This document shows positions 1 to 6,156 of a stretch of DNA of 11,893 bases, in pieces (positions within the stretch are counted from its first letter, which is position 1; the number at the start of each line of letters is the position of its first letter). Both the position numbers and the translations under genes were made by a program. The notes beneath the pieces were generated by a model, which saw only the letters and a program-made list of their open reading frames with translations, had not been told where the DNA came from and ran no database searches. Origin of the DNA: an uncultured Christensenella sp. (GTDB lineage: Bacteria; Bacillota; Clostridia; Christensenellales; UBA1242); NCBI GenBank assembly GCA_905212505.1, contig CAJMEO010000008.1:1-11893 (forward strand), written 5' to 3'.

Positions 1-184
1 TTGACAAAATCAAATCTTGCAAATTGTTTTTAATTATTTGCTTTGAAATATTTCTCATAAACGGAATTTTTAGCCCTAAAATTTCAAACTTTGTTTTTAT
101 AAGTTTTTTATTAAACAAACTTGTTTTTTGGTTTCTATTTTGCTGCAAAAATTTTATATATTCGTCATAATCTTTAAAATTCAT
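1..184 (-). CDS. AlkD-like DNA alkylation repair protein, N-terminal part (runs off the window)
   Basis: A reading frame starts at ATG 184-182 and stays open for 61 codons to the window edge, so the 3' end is missing. The visible protein is basic and helical. Residues 31-52 contain TKFEILGLKIPFMRNISKQI, which fits the start of the AlkD/AlkC HEAT-repeat glycosylase family (PF08713), where a segment like 'ILGVRxPxLRxIAK' is characteristic. Such enzymes excise alkylated bases such as 3-methyladenine or 7-methylguanine. The catalytic Asp and Trp/Arg residues of the family lie further along and cannot be checked. No Shine-Dalgarno precedes the ATG; a good promoter ends six bases before it. The family call rests on one short motif, so another HEAT-like protein remains possible. 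Confidence 0.6.
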   Translation of the reverse strand, partial: MNFKDYDEYIKFLQQNRNQKTSLFNKKLIKTKFEILGLKIPFMRNISKQIIKNNLQDLILS

Positions 185-190
185 ATTTCT

Positions 191-219
191 ATTGTATCAA
201 AAAAAATCATAAACAACAA
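191..219 (-). promoter_or_regulatory. Sigma-A-like promoter of the AlkD-like gene, predicted leaderless
   Basis: On the minus strand TTGTTG (214-219) lies 17 bases from TACAAT (191-196), and TG sits one base before the -10 as in extended -10 promoters. Exactly six bases separate the -10 from ATG 184, so the expected start of transcription is the A of the start codon. Confidence 0.55.
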
Positions 220-260
220 AAAAATGCACAATATTTCGCATGCATTTTTCTGTAATTTCA

Positions 261-404
261 CATTTAAGTTTATCTTTCCTTGATTGACTATCCATATTCA
301 AGCAAATTTGACGTCTGTCATAAAAACATAACAGAAGTCCTCCACTTGAAATAAACGGAAGTGGTATGCCCCGTTGGCGGAATTGAACCTCTTAACATCA
401 GTTA
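261..404 (-). pseudogene. Decayed 3' fragment of an ftsW-type gene (remnant 2)
   Basis: Read on the minus strand, codons around 369-392 give RGSIPPTG. After one extra base the next frame gives IPLPFISSGG, and after further frame changes the fragment ends with LNMDSQSRKDKL. This is the order found at the FtsW C-terminus (GSIPPTGVPLPFISAGSTS in the intact gene at 1212-2336). At least two frameshifts and an upstream in-frame TAA at 402-404 show it cannot make the FtsW domain. Nothing of the first nine-tenths of ftsW is present. It shares its upstream junction with remnant 1 at 989-1126, not with the intact gene. Confidence 0.75.
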
Positions 405-413
405 TTGTATTAT

Positions 414-429
414 AAAAATGTAACATTTT
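414..429 (-). terminator. Possible weak hairpin terminator after the HAD gene
   Basis: Eleven bases after the HAD stop codon, AAAATG and CATTTT form a six-pair stem with a three-base loop, followed by T on the minus strand. The stem is almost all A-T and the T run is short, so termination would be weak. The repeat could be chance in such AT-rich DNA. Confidence 0.25.
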
Positions 430-439
430 AAGCTTTAAT

Positions 440-943
440 TTATTTCAAAATTCTCTCTTCTTTATTTTCGATTGTTTTTCTTAAAAAATCATTTACCATC
501 CCTATATTTAATGAAGAGTGAAACATTTCACACTTTATTATTTTGTCTTGTTTGAAAAATTTTTTAAAATCAAACATTTCATCATCTATAATGACAAAAT
601 CAAAATTTTCTTTATCCTGTAAATAATCTAATATTTGTTCTCCTCTTTTTGATGGGTCATAAATTGGGGTCCTTTCCATTTCCTTATTATATTCTAAACC
701 ATTATTTTTTAAAATTTTTGCTATAAATGGCATATTTGCTCTCCATGTAGAAGAGATTACCAATCTCACATCATAATATTTTTCAAGTTCTTCTATTAGC
801 AAATTAAGAGCTTGCACACTTTCAGGTTTGAATTTACGAATAAATCCCCCTCTTTCCATTCTTCCAGATTCTATTTCAGCAATTATGTAATCATAATCAT
901 ACATAACACCATCAATATCTAAAAATATGTAAAATTTTTTCAT
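440..943 (-). CDS. Small HAD-fold hydrolase, HAD domain related to Swiss Army Knife RNA repair proteins
   Basis: This is a soluble 167-residue protein without signal peptide or membrane segment. Residues 5-13 carry the HAD motif I as YIFLDIDGV, with D9 and D11 as likely nucleophile and acid/base. Residues 62-68 give VISSTWR, placing motif II Ser/Thr beside a Trp-Arg pair. R100 begins RGEQILDYL, and residues 116-121 give DFVIIDD, motif IV. LDIDGV, SSTWR and IDD in this order are typical of the HAD_SAK-type domains (PF18143 and relatives), small phosphatase-like proteins that occur alone or in RNA repair proteins. The substrate cannot be told from the sequence. The ATG has no Shine-Dalgarno but sits six bases after a strong -10 box. 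The gene lies between two ftsW remnants and is not obviously tied to cell wall synthesis. Confidence 0.75.
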   Translation of the reverse strand: MKKFYIFLDIDGVMYDYDYIIAEIESGRMERGGFIRKFKPESVQALNLLIEELEKYYDVRLVISSTWRANMPFIAKILKNNGLEYNKEMERTPIYDPSKRGEQILDYLQDKENFDFVIIDDEMFDFKKFFKQDKIIKCEMFHSSLNIGMVNDFLRKTIENKEERILK

Positions 944-949
944 ATATAT

Positions 950-978
950 ATTCTAACATACTTAAAATATTTTTTCAA
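950..978 (-). promoter_or_regulatory. Sigma-A-like promoter of the HAD gene, predicted leaderless
   Basis: On the minus strand TTGAAA (973-978) is 17 bases from TAGAAT (950-955), with an extended TGT immediately upstream of the -10. Six bases separate the -10 from the ATG at 943, predicting transcription to begin at the start codon itself. The -35 box overlaps the DNA just after the stop of remnant 1. Confidence 0.65.
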
Positions 979-988
979 TACAAAATAT

Positions 989-1126
989 TTAACTTTTTCT
1001 ATTCAGCCTATCTACATTCATCACAATTCCCATAGCACTCATAAACACTACTATCGAAGTTGAACCGGCACTTATGAAAGGCAACGGAAGTCCTGTTGGT
1101 GGTATTGAACTTGTTAACACGAGTTA
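989..1126 (-). pseudogene. Truncated 3' end of an ftsW-type gene (remnant 1)
   Basis: On the minus strand a frame open from 1123 to the TAA at 989-991 encodes 44 residues: SSIPPTGLPLPFISAGSTS, then IVVFMSAMGIVMN, then a tail VDRLNRKS. This matches the last 40 or so residues of the intact FtsW encoded next to it, with conservative changes throughout and a different final tail. A TAA at 1124-1126 closes the frame upstream and no start codon is suitably placed, so it is a fragment, not a gene. Unlike remnant 2 its frame is intact through the conserved block. A TATAAT lies 15 bases upstream of the block. Confidence 0.8.
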
Positions 1127-1141
1127 TTGCACTCATGACAT

Positions 1142-1169
1142 ATTATACCAATGATAAATAGATTGAAAA
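1142..1169 (-). promoter_or_regulatory. Possible extended -10 promoter upstream of ftsW remnant 1
   Basis: On the minus strand TTTTCA (1164-1169) is 16 bases from a perfect TATAAT (1142-1147) with TGG just before it. It would read through remnant 1 towards the HAD gene. Remnant 2 also has TATAAT (409-414) just upstream, but without a good -35. Chance TATAAT is common at this base composition. Confidence 0.35.
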
Positions 1170-1200
1170 AACACAGAAAAAGCATAAAATAAGTCTATTT
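1156..1200. repeat. Inverted repeat between ftsW and remnant 1
   Basis: AAATAGA (1156-1162) and TCTATTT (1194-1200) are perfect seven-base arms around 31 bases. On the plus strand the right arm runs into eight T residues, but no plus-strand gene lies upstream. On the minus strand it is the only stem after the ftsW stop and lacks a following T run, so it is not a convincing ftsW terminator. Confidence 0.3.
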
Positions 1201-1211
1201 TTTTTATAAAT

Positions 1212-2336
1212 TTAATTATGCGATTGCTTATAAATATTAAGTAATACTCCAATACTTGCCATAAACACAACAAGGCTTGTTGAGCCTGCTGAGATGAATG
1301 GAAGTGGCACACCTGTTGGCGGGATTGAGCCGGTTACCACCGCAATGTTGATAAGAACCTGAATTCCAATGATTGAAACTATTCCACTTGCAAGATAACA
1401 ACCAAAACGGTCTTTTGCGTGATAGGCAATTTTTATGCCCTCATAAATGATAAAAGCAAAAATTAAAATTATTAAAAGACAACCCATAAACCCCGTTTCT
1501 TCGCCAATAATTGAAAAAATAAAATCACTTTCACTGAACGGAAGAAAAAGATATTTTTGACGAGAATTAAAAAGACCAACCCCAAACAATCCCCCGCTAG
1601 ACAAACTATACAAACTTTGAATAAGTTGGTAGCCTTCTCCTTGCGGATTTGCCCAAGGATTTATAAATGCAATAAGTCGTTCCATTCTGTATGGCTCAAT
1701 AATAACAAGCATAACACCAAGCAATATTACAGGAATGGACAATATTAAAAAATATTTTATTCTTGCCCCTCCAACAAAAAGCATAACAAACATTGTAAGT
1801 CCAACACAAATTGTAATGCTCATGTTTGGTTCAAGCATAATCAAAACACACATCATTCCCCCAAAAATCAAAATTGGAAGGATGCCTTTAAATGTGGTCA
1901 TGATATCTTTATTTTTTGCACAATACCCCGCACAAAAAATCACAAAACAAAATTTAGCAATTTCGCTTGGCTGAATTGTAAAACCTGGAAGCCTTATCCA
2001 TCTTTGAGCACCATAGTTTGACACTCCAAGCCCCGGAATGAATACAAGAGATAACAGGATTATTCCAGTAATTAAAATTGGAAATTTATATTTTTGATAA
2101 ATTTTATAATCAATTTTACTTGTTAAGAACATAGCAACAAGCCCTAACACCGCACCGATTATTTGTTTTGTTAAAAAATAATATTCATTGTTATAATTTA
2201 ACTTTGCAGAATAACTTGAAGCACTATAAACAAATATAAATCCAATTATTACAAGCAAAAACGTGCAAAACATAAGCCAAATGTTTATTTTTTTGTTTTT
2301 TATGAAAAGATTTTTTAAATTAACCTTCTTTTTCAC
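1212..2336 (-). CDS. ftsW: FtsW/SpoVE-type SEDS peptidoglycan polymerase
   Basis: This 374-residue, multi-span membrane protein is a SEDS-family glycosyltransferase that polymerises lipid II into glycan strands together with a class B penicillin-binding protein. Family marks in order are GAQRWI (109-114), QPSEIAK (122-128), LEPN (168-171), GYQLIQSLYSLSSGG (235-249), LPFSESDFIFSIIGEE (265-280), where D271 aligns with the catalytic Asp of FtsW/RodA, and GSIPPTGVPLPFISAGSTS (336-354). The start is GTG at 2336, inside the last codons of murD, with AAGGA seven bases upstream, so it is probably coupled to murD translation. It is the last gene of the operon; murG does not follow. Gene position favours the division (FtsW) or sporulation (SpoVE) version over RodA, but sequence alone does not settle it. 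Confidence 0.93.
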   Translation of the reverse strand: MKKKVNLKNLFIKNKKINIWLMFCTFLLVIIGFIFVYSASSYSAKLNYNNEYYFLTKQIIGAVLGLVAMFLTSKIDYKIYQKYKFPILITGIILLSLVFIPGLGVSNYGAQRWIRLPGFTIQPSEIAKFCFVIFCAGYCAKNKDIMTTFKGILPILIFGGMMCVLIMLEPNMSITICVGLTMFVMLFVGGARIKYFLILSIPVILLGVMLVIIEPYRMERLIAFINPWANPQGEGYQLIQSLYSLSSGGLFGVGLFNSRQKYLFLPFSESDFIFSIIGEETGFMGCLLIILIFAFIIYEGIKIAYHAKDRFGCYLASGIVSIIGIQVLINIAVVTGSIPPTGVPLPFISAGSTSLVVFMASIGVLLNIYKQSHN

Positions 2337-3663
2337 TTTTTAATTCCTTAACTAAATTTTTAAAAACATCTCCACGTTCTTCAAAATTTTTAAACATATC
2401 AAAACTCGCCGTTGCTGGACTTAACAACACAACATCTAAATTTTCGCTTTGGCTTGTCATCAAACAAGCATCAACCATTAAATTAAAACTATCAAAACTC
2501 TCAATATTAAGAAAGTTATGTTGTTTTGCAATAAATAAAATTTTATCTTTAACTTCACCTATGGCAAAAATTTTTTTAACATTTTGTGGAAGAGGAAAAA
2601 GCTTTTCAAAATCGCAATTTTTATCGCTTCCACCCAAAATTAGCAGAACTTTGTTGTTTTTGAAACAATCAAGTGCTGTTTGTGTTGATTTTACTGTTGT
2701 TGATTTACTGTCGTCATAAAAACTTACATCATTAATTTTTTGAACAAATTCAATTCTGTGACAAAGCCCATAAAAACTTTGAACAGCGTTTTTAATTATT
2801 TCATTTTTTATGCCATAGAGTTTACACACACAAACGGCACAAAGAACATTTTGAATGTTATGTTCACCTTTTATTTTTATATCATCCAAACTTAAAATTT
2901 CTTCACAATTTTTTTTGTTATTAAAATATATTTTGTTATCAAAAACGTAAGTTCCTTTAACTTTTTGATTAAGGCTGAAATAATAAGTTTTTGATTTCGG
3001 TTTTATGTTCTTTATTTTTTCATCATCAAAGTTTAAAATGCTAAAATCACAAAATCTTTGATTTTTGAAAATTTTTAACTTTGTTTGAAAATATTCTTTA
3101 AGCGAAAAATGTCTGTCTAAATGATTTTCACAAAAATTTAAAAAACATGCATATTTACTGTTAAATTTAGTGCAAGTTTCAAGTTGAAAACTTGAAACTT
3201 CAACAACAAAAGTTTGTTTTTCTTTTTCTGCCACAATTTTTGAAAAACTTACGCCTATATTTCCAACCAAACTGCAGTTTTGTTTTGCAAATTTTAGAAT
3301 ATGATATATCAAACTTGATGTTGTGCTTTTTCCATTACTTCCCGTAACTGATATTATTTTGCCTTTTGAAAACATAAACGCAAGTTCAATTTCACTTATA
3401 ATTTTTTTGTTTAATAAACTTGCAAGTTTTAGATTTTCTGAATAAACACTAACGCCCGGATTTAATACAATCAAATCTATTAAGGATAAGAAATTTTCAG
3501 TTATTGCATTAACTTTTATTACATTTTGTGAAAGATTTTCCAGTTTTTTTTCATCGTCATCAAAAACATAAACCTTTGCCTTCTTTTTCAATAAAAGTTG
3601 AATTGCTCCAAAACCGCTTTCGCCCAAACCATAAACCAAAACTTTTTTGTTTTTAATAATCAT
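2320..3663 (-). CDS. murD: UDP-N-acetylmuramoylalanine--D-glutamate ligase
   Basis: MurD is a cytoplasmic ATP-dependent ligase that adds D-glutamate to UDP-MurNAc-L-Ala. The protein has 447 residues from ATG 3663. Its marks are a UDP-binding GLGESG near residue 12, the P-loop GSNGKST (108-114), SSFQLE (157-162), NHLDRH (180-185), GEHNIQN, CHRIEF, YDDSKST, and GGSDKN followed by LSPATASFDMF and FEERGDVF in the C-terminal domain. A TTG at 3708 would extend the frame by 15 residues into mraY. I prefer ATG 3663 because AAGGGA lies just upstream and because homologues start a few residues before the GxGxSG loop. It begins 15 bases after the mraY stop and overlaps the ftsW start by 17 bases, consistent with one coupled transcript. 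Confidence 0.95.
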   Translation of the reverse strand: MIIKNKKVLVYGLGESGFGAIQLLLKKKAKVYVFDDDEKKLENLSQNVIKVNAITENFLSLIDLIVLNPGVSVYSENLKLASLLNKKIISEIELAFMFSKGKIISVTGSNGKSTTSSLIYHILKFAKQNCSLVGNIGVSFSKIVAEKEKQTFVVEVSSFQLETCTKFNSKYACFLNFCENHLDRHFSLKEYFQTKLKIFKNQRFCDFSILNFDDEKIKNIKPKSKTYYFSLNQKVKGTYVFDNKIYFNNKKNCEEILSLDDIKIKGEHNIQNVLCAVCVCKLYGIKNEIIKNAVQSFYGLCHRIEFVQKINDVSFYDDSKSTTVKSTQTALDCFKNNKVLLILGGSDKNCDFEKLFPLPQNVKKIFAIGEVKDKILFIAKQHNFLNIESFDSFNLMVDACLMTSQSENLDVVLLSPATASFDMFKNFEERGDVFKNLVKELKSEKEG

Positions 3664-3677
3664 AACTTCCCTTTCGG

Positions 3678-4685
3678 TTAGAAGAAAATTATTTGCAAAA
3701 CCTCGCAAATCACACCAACCATAATTGTCATAATTATATATATGGCAACAATTTTGGTTTCATGCATACCTTTTTTCTCTAAATGATGATGAAAAGGAGC
3801 CATTAAAAACATTCGTTTTTTTGTGAGTTTAAATTTAATAACTTGAAGAATTACGCTAACAGAAGAAACAACAAACATTATTCCTAAAATTGGAATTAAT
3901 AATGTTTGTTTTGTGAAAATGTTTAAACAAGCAATTAGTCCCCCAAGAGCCAATGAGCCCGTGTCGCCCATAAAAATTTTTGCAGGAAAGCTGTTAAACA
4001 AAAGATAAGCAAGAAGAGCACCTATTGAAGACGCTATAACAAAAAATAAATTTTTATATTCTTCCAAAATAATAGGGCTTACTCCTAAATTTTTTAAGCT
4101 TAAAAAAATCGTGTAAAAAATCATTGCAAAACTTGCTATGTAACTTAAACTAACCCCACCCGCAAGCCCATCTAAGCCATCTGTTAGATTTACGCTGTTT
4201 GTTACTGCCAAAAAAACAATAACTGTGAAAGGAACATAAAAAGCACCAAGGTTTAATTCAATGTTAAAAAATGGAACATAAATATTGCTTCCAACCAAAC
4301 CGCTAAAGTAGGCAAAAAAACTTATTATTAAACTTATTGCAACTTGAAAAATAATTTTTTGATAGGCTTTTAGCCCCATATTTTGTTTGTGTTTTATTTT
4401 CAAAAAATCGTCTAAAAACCCAACCAATCCAAAACTTAAAAAAACACCTAGTGTGACAACAGACAGTTTTGCTTGTCCTGAAACAAAAATAAATGAAGTT
4501 AAAATTATTCCTATTAAAAAAATAATTCCACCCATCGTTGGCGTGCCCGCTTTTTTGTTGTGCATATCAACATATTCATAAAGCGGTTGACTTGCCTTTA
4601 ATTTTTTTATTGTTTTTATTACCAGTGGTGAAATTATTAAACAAATTATAAAACTTATAGTTATTGCCAAAAAAAATTTGTCCAT
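3678..4685 (-). CDS. mraY: Phospho-N-acetylmuramoyl-pentapeptide transferase (MraY)
   Basis: MraY is the integral membrane enzyme that transfers phospho-MurNAc-pentapeptide to undecaprenyl phosphate, making lipid I. The 335-residue product has about ten hydrophobic spans. Conserved cytoplasmic loops are clear: PTMGGI (49-54), GFLDDFLK (89-96) with the paired Asp, NLTDGLDGLAGG (166-177), FMGDTGSLALGG (238-249) and FHHHLEKKGMHE (298-309), whose His residues are a hallmark of the family. The start ATG at 4685 lies nine bases after the murE stop and has no clear Shine-Dalgarno, so it probably relies on ribosomes leaving murE. In many dcw clusters murF sits between murE and mraY; here the two are joined directly. 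Confidence 0.96.
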   Translation of the reverse strand: MDKFFLAITISFIICLIISPLVIKTIKKLKASQPLYEYVDMHNKKAGTPTMGGIIFLIGIILTSFIFVSGQAKLSVVTLGVFLSFGLVGFLDDFLKIKHKQNMGLKAYQKIIFQVAISLIISFFAYFSGLVGSNIYVPFFNIELNLGAFYVPFTVIVFLAVTNSVNLTDGLDGLAGGVSLSYIASFAMIFYTIFLSLKNLGVSPIILEEYKNLFFVIASSIGALLAYLLFNSFPAKIFMGDTGSLALGGLIACLNIFTKQTLLIPILGIMFVVSSVSVILQVIKFKLTKKRMFLMAPFHHHLEKKGMHETKIVAIYIIMTIMVGVICEVLQIIFF

Positions 4686-4693
4686 ACTTTATT

Positions 4694-6154
4694 TTATTGT
4701 TTTTTTAACTTTTTTATGCACTTTTTAACAACATCATAATCGCTATATTTAATCTTTTTGTTGTTAACATCTTGATATTCTTCTGAGCCCTTTCCAATAA
4801 CACATAAAATTTCATTATTTTTTAGATTTTTTATTGCTTTTTCTATTGCTTTTTGACGATTTTCAATTATTATCCCTTTTTCTTTCGCCCCTCTCTTTAT
4901 TTCTTCACATATTATTAATGGGTTTTCAAATTTTGGATTGTCGCTTGTTATATAAATTTTATCACAAAATTCATGTGCAATTTTGCCCATAATCTCTCGC
5001 TTTGTTTCATCACGATTTCCGGGGCATCCAAAAACGCTGTTAATAGTTAAATTGCTCAAATTTTTTACACTTTCAAACAAACAACGTAAACTTTCTGGCG
5101 TGTGAGCATAATCAATTAGCACACTACAATTATTTTTAAGATTAAAAACATCAAACCTCCCTTTTATTCCATTAAGTTTATTTAAAATTTCAGCATTAAC
5201 ATTGAGTTTCAATTCTTTGCAAACACTAATGGCACACAAAATGTTATAGATATTAAACAAACAAGGCACAAAAACTTCAATGTTTTGACAAAAATTTTGA
5301 AAAGAAAGATTAAATTTTGATTTGTTAAGGCTCAAATTTATATCTTTTGCTTGATAGTCTGCACAATTTTCAATTGCAAATGTTTTTGTTTTTATTCTAT
5401 TTTTAATTTTTTCAAAAAGTTCCAACCCAAAAGCGTCATCAATGTTTATTATCGCCTTTTTTGTGTTAAAAAGATTAAAAAACGAGAATTTTGTTTGCTT
5501 GTAATTTTCCATAGTTTTGAAAAAATCAAGATGGTCTTGAGAAAAATTTGTAAAACAAACAATATCACATTTTAGATTTGCAACTTTTTTTAATTTTATT
5601 GCATGCGCTGAAATTTCCATAACAACAAACTCTGATTTCTTTTTCCTTGCCTTGTCTAGCAAACTATAAAGCAAAATGGGGTCTGGAGTTGTTAAAGTTT
5701 CTTTAATTTTTTTATTATTAATGTAAACTCCACTTGTTCCAATCACAGAGCAATGCTTTTTGTTTAAATTTATAATTTGTTTTATAAAATAAGATGTGCT
5801 GGTTTTTCCATTTGTTCCAATTAACCCTATTAGTGTTAAATTTTTTGTTGGATGATTAAAAAAGTTATCACACAACTTGCCCAAAACTTCTCTTGTGCTG
5901 GATACAATTATATACGGAAGATTTGTTTTAATTTCTTTTTCACAAACAACAAATTTAACCCCCATTTTTTGAAAATCACAGGCTTTTGTGTGACTATCAA
6001 AATTAAAGCCATCAATGCAAACAAATGCACTATTTTTTATTTTTTTACTGCTTGTGTTATCACAAAGATTTTTTATGTTTAAATTTAAAGTTGTAACATC
6101 AAAATTAACTTTTTTTATTATTTTAATATTTTTTATTAAATCTTTTACTCTCAT
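4694..6154 (-). CDS. murE: UDP-N-acetylmuramoyl-L-alanyl-D-glutamate--diamino acid ligase (MurE)
   Basis: MurE adds the third residue of the peptide stem to UDP-MurNAc-L-Ala-D-Glu, using ATP in the cytoplasm. The 486-residue protein has the P-loop GTNGKTS (113-119), TTPDP (155-159), NFSQDHLDFF (203-212), a lysine pair near 219-222 where the carbamylated Lys falls, KGRFD (331-335), IDYAHTP (347-353) and GKGSEEYQ (454-461). Substrate-site positions are unusual: residues 405-408 read DNPK where meso-diaminopimelate enzymes have DNPR, the usual GCGGDRD reads GCPGNRD (376-382), and the usual GKGHE reads GKGSE. The Glu and Arg that hold diaminopimelate in E. coli MurE are otherwise kept, so diaminopimelate is possible, but lysine or another diamine cannot be excluded. 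ATG 6154 follows the upstream stop by two bases, with AGGA eight bases before it. Confidence 0.95.
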   Translation of the reverse strand: MRVKDLIKNIKIIKKVNFDVTTLNLNIKNLCDNTSSKKIKNSAFVCIDGFNFDSHTKACDFQKMGVKFVVCEKEIKTNLPYIIVSSTREVLGKLCDNFFNHPTKNLTLIGLIGTNGKTSTSYFIKQIINLNKKHCSVIGTSGVYINNKKIKETLTTPDPILLYSLLDKARKKKSEFVVMEISAHAIKLKKVANLKCDIVCFTNFSQDHLDFFKTMENYKQTKFSFFNLFNTKKAIINIDDAFGLELFEKIKNRIKTKTFAIENCADYQAKDINLSLNKSKFNLSFQNFCQNIEVFVPCLFNIYNILCAISVCKELKLNVNAEILNKLNGIKGRFDVFNLKNNCSVLIDYAHTPESLRCLFESVKNLSNLTINSVFGCPGNRDETKREIMGKIAHEFCDKIYITSDNPKFENPLIICEEIKRGAKEKGIIIENRQKAIEKAIKNLKNNEILCVIGKGSEEYQDVNNKKIKYSDYDVVKKCIKKLKKQ

Positions 6155-6156
6155 AT

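Noticed and set aside
1009..1137. A minus-strand reading frame of about 40 codons starting ATGAGTGCA five bases after TATAAT, over ftsW remnant 1.
   Set aside because: It runs out of frame with the conserved FtsW block and has no ribosome site or recognisable content; the frame that matters is the one encoding the FtsW tail.
3664..3708. Longer murD start at TTG 3708.
   Set aside because: It adds 15 residues inside mraY without a ribosome site, whereas ATG 3663 has AAGGGA upstream and fits the family N-terminus.
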